The notes below the pieces were generated by a model. That model saw nothing but the letters and a program-made list of their open reading frames with translations, was not told where the DNA came from and did no database searches. Both the position numbers and the translations under genes were made by a program. DNA of 64,000 nt from positions 992,001 through 1,056,000 of the forward strand of contig NZ_JBEPLU010000001.1 in assembly GCF_040545335.1 (NCBI RefSeq). The letters run 5' to 3'. Origin of the DNA: Phenylobacterium koreense (GTDB lineage: Bacteria; Pseudomonadota; Alphaproteobacteria; Caulobacterales; Caulobacteraceae). Below, piece by piece: positions 24,818-35,326 of this stretch. Positions within the stretch are counted from its first letter, which is position 1. The number at the start of each line of letters is the position of its first letter.

Positions 24818-26302
24818 TTACTCTTCGCCGCCCTTGCTCTTGGCGCGGTAGTCGAGCGGCGGCGGGCGGTCGCCGACCATCGCCTTGTAGACGAAGCCAG
24901 GGCCGCGCCGGCTTTCCAGCTCGGCCTGCGCCTTCTTGATCAGCGCCGGATCCCGGAAGAGTTCGGCGGCGGTCAGCGAGATCGTCTTGGCCGCCACGAC
25001 GCCGCCCTTGTCGGCGATCGACGTCCCACCGGCTGCGGCCGCCTGCCAGCTATGGGACGGGGTGCCCGGCACCCAGGTGGCAGCGACCAGACCCACCGTC
25101 GGCGTGACCCAACTGATGTCGGACACGTCGGTGGACCCACCACTCGAGTTCACCATCTTGTAGGGCTGGATTTCCTTGACGCTGTCCAGGGTGAGCTTGG
25201 TCGGCGGCAGTTGCTTGGCCATGGCCTCGCCGAAAGCACGCTCCTCGGCCGTCCAGGTTTCACCGCCCACCCGATGCAGGGATGCGTCCATCACGTTGCC
25301 CAGGGTGTGGTTGGTCAGCATATTGTAGACACCGCCGGTCTGCTCGAAGCTGACCTTGGTCTCCGTCGCCATCGCTGCGCCCTCGGCGGCCTTCTGCACC
25401 CGCGCCATGACGCTACGCACCACTTCCGGATCGCCGTGGCGGACGTAGTAGTAGACCTCGGCCTTGTCGGGGACGACGTTCGGCGCCTTGCCGCCGTCGG
25501 TGACCACGTAGTGGATGCGGACGTCCGAGGGCACATGCTCACGCATGTAGTTCACCGCCACGTTCATGATCTCCACCCCGTCGAGCGCCGAGCGCCCCTT
25601 GTCCGGAGAGGCCGAGGCGTGGGCGGAGAGCCCAGTGAAGCGGAACTTGCCGCTGATATTGGCCAACGAGTCCCGCTGCGAGGCGTCGTTCACGTCTGAA
25701 GCGTGCCAGTGCAGCACGGCCGAGACGTCGTTGAAGAGCCCGGCTCGCACCATGTAGGCCTTGCCCGAGCCACCTTCCTCGGCCGGGGCGCCGTAGACCC
25801 GCACCTCGCCCTTGATGTTGTTGGCCTTCATCCACGCCGCGATGGCCTTGGCGGCGGTCACGGACGCCGCGCCGAAGATATGGTGCCCGCAGGCGTGGCC
25901 GGCGACCTGATCGGCGATGGGGGAGCGCTCGGGCACGGCGTTCTGGGCCATGCCCGGCAGGGCGTCGAACTCGGCCAGGATAGCCAGGACCGGCCCGTCG
26001 CCGGTCTTGTAGCTGGCCACGAAGGCGGTCGGGATGTCGGCTACTCCGGCCTTCACCTGGAAGCCGGCGGCGGCCAGCTCCGACTGCAGGAGGGCCGAGC
26101 TCTTGGTCTCCTGATAACCGACCTCGGCATAGCTCCAGATCTGGTGCGCCACCTTGGACATTTCCGGCGCGTCCTTGTCGATCAGGCCGATCAATTGCTG
26201 ACGGTCCTTGGCGGACGCCGCGGCCTCCGCATTGGCGGCGAGCGCCGCAAGGCTCGCGCCCAGAAGAAGCGCCCGGGCGGCGCGGTGCAAGGTCTTCGAC
26301 AT
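24818..26302 (-). CDS. M20 family amidohydrolase, exported, AbgB-like
   Basis: A protein of about 494 residues with a signal peptide (LLLGASLAALAANAEA). The M20 metal site is partly visible as HACGHHIFGAA near residue 145, with LAEFDALPGMAQ before it and EEGGSGKAYM after. Length and motifs resemble the AbgB subunit of p-aminobenzoyl-glutamate hydrolase and related exported amidohydrolases, which release an amino acid from an acyl or aryl amide. ATG at 26302 has GAGG five bases upstream and is preferred to 26317 or 26320. With ggt and the racemase it fits periplasmic scavenging of amino acid conjugates. Confidence 0.85.
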   Translation of the reverse strand: MSKTLHRAARALLLGASLAALAANAEAAASAKDRQQLIGLIDKDAPEMSKVAHQIWSYAEVGYQETKSSALLQSELAAAGFQVKAGVADIPTAFVASYKTGDGPVLAILAEFDALPGMAQNAVPERSPIADQVAGHACGHHIFGAASVTAAKAIAAWMKANNIKGEVRVYGAPAEEGGSGKAYMVRAGLFNDVSAVLHWHASDVNDASQRDSLANISGKFRFTGLSAHASASPDKGRSALDGVEIMNVAVNYMREHVPSDVRIHYVVTDGGKAPNVVPDKAEVYYYVRHGDPEVVRSVMARVQKAAEGAAMATETKVSFEQTGGVYNMLTNHTLGNVMDASLHRVGGETWTAEERAFGEAMAKQLPPTKLTLDSVKEIQPYKMVNSSGGSTDVSDISWVTPTVGLVAATWVPGTPSHSWQAAAAGGTSIADKGGVVAAKTISLTAAELFRDPALIKKAQAELESRRGPGFVYKAMVGDRPPPLDYRAKSKGGEE

Positions 26303-26513
26303 CTCAGCCTCGTTCATCAAATGGGGCGGCTCGGTGCGCCGCGCCTGGGCTCATGGGAGCGGCGAATTCCGCCCAAACGGCCCGCGCCATCTTGATCGCC
26401 GACCGGCGCCCCGACCGCCCAATAGTTCCCTCACGGCGCAGCTCAGGCAACAAAAAATGCCCAGCATTTGCGACATTACTGGAAGTTTTATCTTTGATTA
26501 CTTCAATTGATGA

Positions 26514-27335
26514 CTAGTGATCGTCGCCCACCGCCGCAATCTTCGGCGTCATCACCAACCAGGGCGTCGCCTGGAGGCGGAATTCCCAGACCGCCAGCAA
26601 CTGGTCGAGATGGCTGGCGCCCTTGAGGAAATCGGGAAGCGGCAGGGTCTTGGGCTGGGGATCCAATCGCACGATGTCGTGGGTCTCGGCGAACCGCTCC
26701 ACGAGCCGATCGAGGACGCCCTTGCGGTAGACGCCATGGGTCTCGACGATCAGGTCCATGCCGGCCAGGGCGGGCGAAAGGTCGGGGCGCAGCAGATCGT
26801 CTTCGGCCCCCTCGATGTCGACCAGCACCAGGCAGCGGCGATCCTTGAAGGCCTCGAAGCCGTCGGGTTCGAAACGCTCGCCGATGACGACGCGGTCGGC
26901 GACCCCGTTCTTGGCGGCCAGCTCGGCGCAGGCGCGGCGGGCCTTCTCCTGGATATCGAAGGCGTGGACGGTCACCTGCGGCATCATCCGCGCCAGGCCG
27001 ACGGCGTAATAGCCTTCGGCGCACCCGACATCGATCACGCAGTCGAGGGGCTTGGCCGCGAACTTGGCGAGATACGGATGCAGCTCGGATTCGTAGGTCC
27101 CGATGAGCCGTGGGGTCAGGGCGCCCTCGGTCGCTGAGGTCACGTACTCCATGCCGGCGAAGGGGCCCTGCATGATCCTCGCCCCGTACTGGCGGACATA
27201 GGCGTCGGCGATGGCGCGCGAGCGCCAGATCGCCAGCACCCGCAGCGCCAGGTTCAATTCTCTCGGATCGGCCAGCGAGGGCTCACGCGCGAGCCGGTCG
27301 CGCAGCCATTGAACGACCTGTTCGATGTAAGTCAT
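26514..27335 (-). CDS. SAM-dependent methyltransferase, FkbM-like
   Basis: A 273-residue class I methyltransferase. Motif I is CVIDVGCAEGYYAVGLA near residue 97; VLVDIEGAEDDLL (about 170) resembles the acidic motif of FkbM methyltransferases. There is no signal peptide or membrane segment. ATG at 27335 has GGGGGAG just upstream. That Shine-Dalgarno sequence is one arm of a hairpin. The gene is the last of the minus-strand series that includes the ABC exporter pair and another methyltransferase, suggesting modification and export of a common small molecule or glycan. The substrate is unknown. Confidence 0.8.
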   Translation of the reverse strand: MTYIEQVVQWLRDRLAREPSLADPRELNLALRVLAIWRSRAIADAYVRQYGARIMQGPFAGMEYVTSATEGALTPRLIGTYESELHPYLAKFAAKPLDCVIDVGCAEGYYAVGLARMMPQVTVHAFDIQEKARRACAELAAKNGVADRVVIGERFEPDGFEAFKDRRCLVLVDIEGAEDDLLRPDLSPALAGMDLIVETHGVYRKGVLDRLVERFAETHDIVRLDPQPKTLPLPDFLKGASHLDQLLAVWEFRLQATPWLVMTPKIAAVGDDH

Positions 27336-27340
27336 GCGTA

Positions 27341-27371
27341 CTCCCCCAGGGCCGCCGGCCCCCAGGGGGAG
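27341..27371 (-). promoter_or_regulatory. Hairpin that masks the methyltransferase Shine-Dalgarno sequence
   Basis: On the minus strand CTCCCCC (27371-27365) can pair with GGGGGAG (27347-27341), extended inward by about five more pairs with a mismatch. GGGGGAG is the ribosome binding site of the methyltransferase, so folding would lower its translation. The structure might equally be part of the terminator of the upstream ABC gene. Confidence 0.45.
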
Positions 27372-27376
27372 CTCTA

Positions 27377-27398
27377 ACACGGGTCGTCATCCCCGTGT
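27377..27398 (-). terminator. Hairpin after the ABC exporter gene
   Basis: A 7-bp stem (ACACGGG and CCCGTGT) with an 8-base loop lies just downstream of the ABC gene on the minus strand. There is no T tract. Confidence 0.45.
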
Positions 27399-27402
27399 CA
27401 GC

Positions 27403-29189
<1,787 letters not shown>

Positions 29190-29190
<1 letters not shown>

Positions 29191-30970
29191 TAGATCATTC
29201 CTTCGGTGACGGCGTGCAGACGCGCATAGGCGCCGCCCCTGTCGATCAGTTCGTTGTGGCCGCCCTCCTCGACGATCCGACCCTTGTCGAAGACCAGGAT
29301 CCGGTCGGCGCCGCGGATGGTGGAGAGGCGGTGGGCGATGACGATAGTGGTGCGCCCGACCATCAGCTCCTCCATCGCCGCCTGGACCTGGCGCTCGGTC
29401 TCCACGTCCAGCGACGAGGTGGCCTCGTCCAGCACGAGGATGGGCGCGTCGGCCAGGAAGGCGCGGGCGATGGCCACCCGCTGGCGCTCGCCGCCGGACA
29501 GCTTCACGCCCCGCTCGCCCACGGGCGTGTCGTAGCCGTTGGGGAGCCTGGAGATGAACTCGTCGGCCCTGGCCCGCTTGGCCGCCAGCATCACCTCGTT
29601 CGGCGTGGCGTCGGGCCGGGCGTAGGCGATGTTCTCGGCGATCGAGCGGTGGAACAGGGCTGGGTCCTGCGGCACCACGGCGATCGCCTGCCGCAGGCTG
29701 GTCTGGCTGACCCTGGCGATGTCCTGGCCGTCGATCAGGATCCGGCCGCCCTGCAGATCGTAAAGCCGCTGGACGAGCTTGACGAAGGTCGACTTGCCCG
29801 CGCCGGTGGCCCCGACCAGGGCGATCCGCTCGCCCGGCGCGACCGCCAGGCTGAAGTCCTCGTAGAGCGGGCGCGGCTGGTTGGCGTAGCCGAAGGTGAC
29901 GCGATCGAAGACGATCTGGCCCATCTCACCGCGAAAGATCGCAGCGCCCTCGACGTCCATGAGCTGCGGTTCGTGCGCATGTAGGTCGCAACGTCCAACA
30001 TGTCGTCCAGGCCCTTCTGGAGCATCTGGGTGATCTCGCTGAAGTTCCGCATGTAGCCGGCCATCACGATGAAGGAGGTGATGGCGAAGGCCACGTCGCC
30101 CGGCGTCGCCCGGCCTTGCGACCAGGCGTGGACCAGGAACCCGGTCAGTCCGGCCTGCAGGATGATCAGCAGGATGTTCTGGCCGAAGCCGACGACGTTG
30201 AAGCGGTCCCAGGTCTTGTTGACCGCCCAGCGCCAGGCGTCTGCTGTTTCCGCAAACCGCGCTTCTTCACGCTGCTCGGCGCCGAAGGACTTCACCGTCG
30301 GGTTGGCCCCGATGGAGTCGGCCAACGCCGCGCCGATCTCGGAGTCCAGCGCCGTCGAGCGCAGGTTGGCGGGCCGCACGTAGTAGACCGACATCAGGAC
30401 GTTGTAGGCGGCGAAGACCAGGACGACGATCGCCACGAACACGCCAGCCCATGGCCAGTGAAGACCCAGTGAGATGGCCAGGCCGCCCAGCACCAGGACG
30501 GTCGGGATCAGCATGGCGATCAGCGCGTCGGAGGCGCTGTCATAGCCCCACATGGCGCGGCTGACCCGCCGGACCGTCGCGCCGGCGAAGTTCGAGGCGT
30601 GCCAGTCCGAGGAATAGGCCTGCACGCGTGCGAAGCCCTCCTTGACCATGCGCGACATGATCCGCGCGTAGAAGCCGTTCATGATCCGGAACATGCTGGT
30701 CCGAGACATGTAGAAGGTCAGATAGAGGGCCGAGAGCGCGGCCCAGGCCGCCCAGGCCGCGGCCGTCACCCGCTCGGGGCTGGAGACCGCGTTGATCAGG
30801 CCGCGGGTCGCCCAGGGGATCGACAGGTCACAGACCGTGGCGACCAGCACCAGGGCGATGATCAGCGCGAAGCGGCCAGGCTCGCGCAGCCAGTGGCCGG
30901 CCATGAAGGCCAGCACCTGACGGTTCGTAAGACTTCGGGGACGATCGTCCTCATCGTGAAGTTCTGACAT
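29190..30970 (-). pseudogene. ABC exporter gene with a single-base frameshift
   Basis: Two overlapping frames make one exporter. The first (from ATG at 30970) encodes the membrane domain up to GLDDMLDVATYMRT. The second encodes the ATPase domain from MDVEGAAIF on, with Walker A GATGAGKST and Walker B ILVLDEATSSLD. Comparison with the next gene (LDDVEDVARFAEMEPQ) shows that adding one base between 29972 and 29973 restores a continuous EPQL-type linker. This is therefore a one-base deletion or a sequencing error. Re-initiation at ATG 29960 looks weak because no Shine-Dalgarno sequence precedes it. If real, the membrane and ATPase halves are uncoupled and the exporter is probably inactive or depends on its partner. 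Confidence 0.85.
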
Positions 30971-31025
30971 GACGCTTTCACAAATCTGCCGACGCGAAGG
31001 TCGGATGAATGGGATGTCGAGGTCT

Positions 31026-31063
31026 GGCGCCGGGACCGGTGGGGGAGCACCGGTCCCGGCGCC
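31026..31063 (-). terminator. Perfect 15-bp hairpin after the methyltransferase gene
   Basis: Arms GGCGCCGGGACCGGT (31026-31040) and ACCGGTCCCGGCGCC (31049-31063) have an 8-base loop. It directly abuts the methyltransferase stop codon and precedes the frameshifted exporter gene. It is very stable, but no T tract follows on the minus strand. Confidence 0.65.
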
Positions 31064-31873
31064 TCAGCCGCGCCCCTGGACGGGTCGCCGGGCCTCGAAG
31101 TTGAGTATTCGGCTGGAGCGGCCCGGCCTGCGGCCGGGCTGGTGATCTGCGCCGATGGAGATCTCGCCAAAGCCCGCCGCGGCGAGCGCAAGTTCGAACT
31201 CCTTCAGCCCCCAGATCCGGAAGGCCATGACCTCCAACTCGGACTCCACCAGACGGCCGTTTCTCCAGCGCTCGTACCGGTCGTGCGTGACGCGGCGCTG
31301 ACGCAGGAGATCGATCTCCACAGCCCGGCCTTCGATCCGCAGGACATCGCCCTCGGGCGTGGTCCAGGTGCGGATGTCGGGCCGCTCGTTGACCAGGTAG
31401 CCAAGCGGAAGCAGGTCGATCATCAGGCGCCCGCCGGGACGCAGGTGGTCGAAGAACCGCTTCAGCACGGCCAGGGCCTCGGCGAAGTCGTCCAGCAGGG
31501 TGAAGGTCCCGGCCGGCACGAGGATCGCCGCGAAGTCGTGGTCGTAGGCGAAGTCCTGGAAGCTCATCTGGCGGAGCGCGGGCGAGAGGCCACGCCCAGC
31601 GCAATGGCGCGCGCACGAGGCGAGCATGTCGCCAGAGCGGTCGAAGCCCTCGACCTCGAAGCCCGCTTCCAGCAGGGGAATGAGCAGCCGCCCGGTGCCG
31701 CACCCGGCCTCGAGGATCGGGCCGTCCAGGCCCGCCAGTCGCTGCACATAGAAGTCCACGTCCGGCAGGCTGCCGGGGGGCTTGTCGAGGTCGTAGACCT
31801 CCGTGCACATCGCGCCGTAGCGGTTTGGAACGAAGGCGTTCGTCGGGGCCGGAATCGGCTCGGCGTATGTCAT
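31064..31873 (-). CDS. Class I SAM-dependent methyltransferase
   Basis: A 269-residue methyltransferase with motif I PILEAGCGTGRLLIPLL near residue 52 and VEGFDRSGDML as the acidic loop, followed by FFDHLRPGGRLMIDLLP (about 140), typical of the Methyltransf_25/11 group. There is no transmembrane segment. It is upstream of the ABC pair on the same strand, separated by a strong hairpin. A joint role with the exporter is inferred only from position. The substrate is not recognisable. Confidence 0.8.
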   Translation of the reverse strand: MTYAEPIPAPTNAFVPNRYGAMCTEVYDLDKPPGSLPDVDFYVQRLAGLDGPILEAGCGTGRLLIPLLEAGFEVEGFDRSGDMLASCARHCAGRGLSPALRQMSFQDFAYDHDFAAILVPAGTFTLLDDFAEALAVLKRFFDHLRPGGRLMIDLLPLGYLVNERPDIRTWTTPEGDVLRIEGRAVEIDLLRQRRVTHDRYERWRNGRLVESELEVMAFRIWGLKEFELALAAAGFGEISIGADHQPGRRPGRSSRILNFEARRPVQGRG

Positions 31874-32258
31874 GTCGTCGTCTTTCGAGACGGACGGACT
31901 CCGCGCTACGAAGCGCGGGAATCCATTGTGTCGGGAAGCGCCAGGGGCACGCGCGGCTGCGCGTTGGAAGGCTGGCTATGGAGTTGCAGATCGGCCCGCA
32001 GGCGGGGCCGGGCGCGACCTAGTCGCGGAACCTGCCGGCGCAGGCGATCACGGCGACAAGCGGCTTCTGCGGATGATGATTAGATGCTGTCACGCTGATC
32101 ATCTCCCTGTCAGAGCTTGTGGGCCGAACGACGATACAGGCGACCCTGCGCGCACGATCCTGCCCTGTCAACCCGAATGACCGGCGTTATTTCGCCCTCA
32201 TCGCCAAGTTGCAGGGAGGGAGTGGCCGCAACGCCACAGGCGGGGTAAACGCCTACAC
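31874..32258. other. Intergenic region between the methyltransferase and ubiA, no gene seen
   Basis: These 385 bases between divergent genes contain only short frames without a good ribosome site or codon bias. No strong palindrome or terminator was noticed. It must contain the promoters of ubiA (plus) and the methyltransferase (minus). Confidence 0.5.
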
Positions 32259-33191
32259 ATGTCCGCCCAGCTACCCGACGCCACACCGACCAACTGGGTC
32301 GACCGGCACGCGCCCGCCGCCCTGCAGCCCTGGCTGAAGCTCGGCCGGTTCGATCGCCCAGCGGGAATCTGGCTGCTCATGCTGCCCGGTTGGCAAGGCG
32401 CGGCCCTGGCCGGCGCCATGGAAGGCCTGTTCCCCGACCTGATGCTGCTGGCCAAGATCTTCGTCGGCGCCGCGCTGATGCGGGCGGCCGGCTGCGCGTT
32501 CAACGACATCGTCGATCGGGACATCGACGCCAAGGTCGCCCGCACCGCCTTGCGGCCGGTGGCCTCCGGACAGATCAGCGTCAAGCAGGCCCTCGCCTTC
32601 ATCGCCCTTTGCAGCCTGGTGTCGCTGGGCATTCTCTTGACCATGCCGCCGCTGGCGATCTGGCTGGGGGTCGCGTCGCTGGCGCTGGTGGCGGCCTATC
32701 CGTTCATGAAGCGGATCACCTGGTGGCCACAGGCCTGGCTGGGCCTGACCTTCAACTGGGGCGGGGTACTGGCCTTCGCCGCCGCCACCGGGACGATGTC
32801 GTGGGCAGCGATCCTGCTCTATGCGGGCGGCGTCTTCTGGACGCTCGGCTACGACACGATCTACGCCATCCAGGACCTGGAGGACGACGCGCTGGTCGGG
32901 GTGAAGTCTTCGACCCGGCGGTTGGGGACCGCGGTCCAGAAGGGGGTGCTGGCCTTCTATGTGGCGGCCTTCGCCCTGGCGCTGGCTGCGGCCTGGGTCG
33001 GCGGGCTGGGTCCGCTCTTCCTGCCGCTGGCGGCGCTCTATGGGATGCACCTTTCGCGTCAGGCGGCCCGGGTCGACACGACGAACGGCCCTCTTGCTCT
33101 CGCGCTGTTCAAGTCGAACAGCTTCGCCGGGCTGCTGCTGTTCTTCGCGCTGGTCGCGGGGATGTGGAAGGGCCCGGTCGCGAGCTTTTGA
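32259..33191 (+). CDS. ubiA: 4-hydroxybenzoate polyprenyltransferase UbiA
   Basis: A 310-residue integral membrane prenyltransferase for ubiquinone synthesis that attaches the polyprenyl chain to 4-hydroxybenzoate. The two aspartate-rich motifs are visible: NDIVDRDID at residues 82-90 and YDTIYAIQDLEDD near 200-212. About eight to nine hydrophobic segments fill the rest. The N-terminal LKLGRFDRPAGIWLLMLPGW is typical of proteobacterial UbiA. The start ATG has only a weak Shine-Dalgarno sequence. The gene stands alone, followed by a convergent MerR gene. Confidence 0.92.
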   Translation: MSAQLPDATPTNWVDRHAPAALQPWLKLGRFDRPAGIWLLMLPGWQGAALAGAMEGLFPDLMLLAKIFVGAALMRAAGCAFNDIVDRDIDAKVARTALRPVASGQISVKQALAFIALCSLVSLGILLTMPPLAIWLGVASLALVAAYPFMKRITWWPQAWLGLTFNWGGVLAFAAATGTMSWAAILLYAGGVFWTLGYDTIYAIQDLEDDALVGVKSSTRRLGTAVQKGVLAFYVAAFALALAAAWVGGLGPLFLPLAALYGMHLSRQAARVDTTNGPLALALFKSNSFAGLLLFFALVAGMWKGPVASF

Positions 33192-33208
33192 CGTCGCGAG
33201 CTTCTGAC
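33177..33208 (+). repeat. 16-bp tandem duplication at the ubiA stop
   Basis: GTCGCGAGCTTTTGAC is followed immediately by GTCGCGAGCTTCTGAC, 15 of 16 bases identical. The first copy contains the ubiA stop codon. It looks like a small tandem duplication that duplicated the end of the gene without changing the product. Confidence 0.7.
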
Positions 33209-33222
33209 CAGGCCCTCGGTCT

Positions 33223-33639
33223 TCAGGCGAAGGCCGCGCGGCCGGCGGCCTCGGCGAGCTGGGCCTCGACCCGCGCGCTGGCCACGTGAAGTTCCTGGAT
33301 AGCCTCGTCGATTTCCTGCCGCTGGCGTTCGAAAGCCTCGATGCGTTCGCGATATTTGCGCAGGGCGTGGGTGTTCTGCGCCACCAGCCCGTCGTCACGG
33401 TCATAAAGCTCAAAGATATCGCGGATCTCGGCCAGGGACAGGCCGACGCGCTTGCCGCGCAGGATAAGCACCAGCCGGGCTCGATCACGGTAGGAATAGA
33501 CCCGGGCCTGACCATCGCGCGTCGGCGACAGCAGCCCCTGCTCCTCGTAGTACCGCAGGGCTCGGGGGGTCGTCGCGAACTCGCGGCATAGCTGGGTGAT
33601 GGTGAAGGTGGTCGCCGGACGGCGAAGCTTCTGTAGCAT
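33223..33639 (-). CDS. MerR family regulator, LiuR-like
   Basis: A 138-residue MerR regulator. The N-terminal winged helix (about residues 12-80) has TPRALRYYEEQGLLSPTR and then RDRARLVLILRGKRVGLSLAEI; a coiled-coil dimerisation helix follows (about 90-130). There is no Cys-rich metal site. The sequence resembles LiuR-type regulators of branched-chain amino acid and fatty acid catabolism. A LiuR-like operator lies about 60 bases upstream. No liu genes are nearby, but two SDR genes are divergently transcribed from the same region. Autoregulation and control of the SDR genes are inferred. Confidence 0.85.
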   Translation of the reverse strand: MLQKLRRPATTFTITQLCREFATTPRALRYYEEQGLLSPTRDGQARVYSYRDRARLVLILRGKRVGLSLAEIRDIFELYDRDDGLVAQNTHALRKYRERIEAFERQRQEIDEAIQELHVASARVEAQLAEAAGRAAFA

Positions 33640-33696
33640 CTGTACCTCCCTGCGGGCGTCGTTACGCGCCCGTCACCCTGAAACCCTCCTACCAGC

Positions 33697-33711
33697 TTAC
33701 GTGAGCGTCAA
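33697..33711. promoter_or_regulatory. LiuR-type operator
   Basis: TTACGTGAGCGTCAA matches the LiuR pattern TTACGTnAnCGTnAA, known for MerR regulators of branched-chain amino acid degradation. It sits between the divergent merR gene and the first SDR gene, 58 bases from the former and 75 from the latter. It could control both. Confidence 0.6.
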
Positions 33712-33785
33712 GGCTAACGCGGCGTGAGGCTTTACGCCCCTGATCGGTCGCCGGAGGATGAGAAAAACCAGCCAGGGAGGACGCC

Positions 33786-34520
33786 ATGGGCGAGCTGGAT
33801 TTCACCGGCAAAAGGGTGCTGGTCGTCGGCGGTTCGAGCGGAATCGGCAACGGCATCGCTCATAGCTTTCGAACACACGGCGCTGAGGTCCATGTCTGGG
33901 GAACCCGGCCCAGCGCGGCGGCCTACGAAGGGGTCGAGGGCTCGGACCTGAGCTGCCTATCTTACGCCAAGGTCGATGTCGGCGTCCGGGCCGAGATCGA
34001 CGCCTGCACGCCGCCGTTCGAGAACCTCGACGTCCTGGTGCTGTGCCAAGGAACGGTGGTCTACAGGCGCGGCGAGTTCCAGGCCGAGGGATGGGACCGG
34101 GTGATGGCCGTCAACCTGGACAGCCTGATGGCCTGCGCCGTGAAGTTCCGCGAGATGCTGGCCAGCGCCGGCGGCTCGATCATCATCGTCAGCTCGGTTT
34201 CCGGCTTCCAGGCCAACATCGGCAATCCGGCCTATGCCGCCTCGAAGGCCGGCGCGGTGAGCCTGACCAAGACCCTGGGCCGCGCCTGGGCGCCGGAGGG
34301 CATCCGGGTCAATGGTCTGGCGCCAGGCCTCGTCGACACCAAGCTGACCAAGGTCACCACCGAACATCCCGACAGGCTGCGCGGCGCCCTGGCCCGCATC
34401 CCCGTCGGACGGATGGGCGAGCCGTCCGACATGGCTGGGGCTGCTCTGTTCCTGGCTTCACCCCTGGCCTCCTACGTGGCCGGCCAGACCCTGATCGTGG
34501 ACGGAGGACTGAGCCTGTGA
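33786..34520 (+). CDS. SDR family oxidoreductase, first of a pair
   Basis: A 244-residue short-chain dehydrogenase/reductase. The NAD(P) binding motif GGSSGIG is at residues 15-21, the catalytic Ser lies in the IIIVSSVSG strand, and the YxxxK catalytic pair is Y150/K154. The C-terminal PVGRMGEPSDMAGAALFLAS block is typical of classical SDRs. The start has AGGGAGG upstream. The stop overlaps the next SDR start (GTGA), so the two are one operon. A LiuR-like operator upstream suggests acyl or branched-chain substrates, but specificity cannot be read from sequence. Confidence 0.88.
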   Translation: MGELDFTGKRVLVVGGSSGIGNGIAHSFRTHGAEVHVWGTRPSAAAYEGVEGSDLSCLSYAKVDVGVRAEIDACTPPFENLDVLVLCQGTVVYRRGEFQAEGWDRVMAVNLDSLMACAVKFREMLASAGGSIIIVSSVSGFQANIGNPAYAASKAGAVSLTKTLGRAWAPEGIRVNGLAPGLVDTKLTKVTTEHPDRLRGALARIPVGRMGEPSDMAGAALFLASPLASYVAGQTLIVDGGLSL

Positions 34521-35284
34521 ACGCGCTCCGATCCCTCAAAGGCGCCAAGGCGCTGGTGACGGGCGCGGGGTCCGGAATGGGCCGCGCCACGGCCGAACTC
34601 TTCGCACAGGAGGGCGCCATGGTCGCCGTGACAGACCATGTCCTGGCTCCCGCCGAGGCGGTGGCGGCGACGCTGAGAGACGCCGGCCTCGACGCCCGCG
34701 CCTGGAAGATGGACGTCTCCGACGGCGAGGAGATCGCCCGGGTCGTCCGCGAGATCGGCGAGGCGTTCGGCGGCCTGGACGCGGTGGTCAACAACGCCGG
34801 CATATCGGCCTTCTCGCCCATCGACAGCGACGCTTACGAGGCCGTTTGGGAGCGCTCGCTGACTGTGCTGCTGAGCGCGCACCATAGGGTGATCCGCGCG
34901 GCCCTGCCCTTTCTGCGTCGCTCGCAAGCGCCTCGGATCGTCAACATCGCCTCGACCGAAGCGCTGGGCGCGACGGCCCAGGACAGCCCCTATTGCGCCG
35001 CCAAGGCCGGTGTCACCGGCCTGACCCGGGCCCTGGCCGTCGAACTAGGGCGCGAGGGGATCACCGTCAACTGCATCTGCCCTGGCCCCATCGACACGGC
35101 CATGACCGCCGGCGTGCCGGACGAGCACAAGCAGACATTCGCCAGGCGGCGCACCGCATTGCTCCGCTACGGGCGGCCCGAGGAGGTGGCTCACATGACT
35201 CTGAGCCTGTGTCTGCCCGCCGCCTCCTACATCACCGGCGCGGTGATCCCGGTCGATGGAGGGCTGATGGCCCGCAACGCCTGA
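34517..35284 (+). CDS. SDR family oxidoreductase, second of a pair
   Basis: A 255-residue classical SDR with TGAGSGMG at residues 15-22, NNAG near 92-95, and catalytic Y159/K163 in SPYCAAKAG. GTG at 34517 overlaps the stop of the first SDR gene by four bases. The N-terminus (LKGAKALVTGAGSGMG) starts at the normal distance from the beginning of the fold. The longer frame reading in from 34043 is only the continuation of another reading frame. Followed after 42 bases by a TetR gene. Confidence 0.88.
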   Translation: MNALRSLKGAKALVTGAGSGMGRATAELFAQEGAMVAVTDHVLAPAEAVAATLRDAGLDARAWKMDVSDGEEIARVVREIGEAFGGLDAVVNNAGISAFSPIDSDAYEAVWERSLTVLLSAHHRVIRAALPFLRRSQAPRIVNIASTEALGATAQDSPYCAAKAGVTGLTRALAVELGREGITVNCICPGPIDTAMTAGVPDEHKQTFARRRTALLRYGRPEEVAHMTLSLCLPAASYITGAVIPVDGGLMARNA

Positions 35285-35304
35285 GGGGCGCGTTGACGCC
35301 AAAT

Positions 35305-35319
35305 TTGTATGACGTACAA
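35305..35319. promoter_or_regulatory. Candidate TetR operator
   Basis: TTGTATGACGTACAA is a near-perfect palindrome (TTGTA and TACAA arms around a 5-base centre) 8 bases before the tetR ATG. The position suits autorepression. It is the clearest palindrome in this interval. Confidence 0.6.
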
Positions 35320-35326
35320 TTAACGC

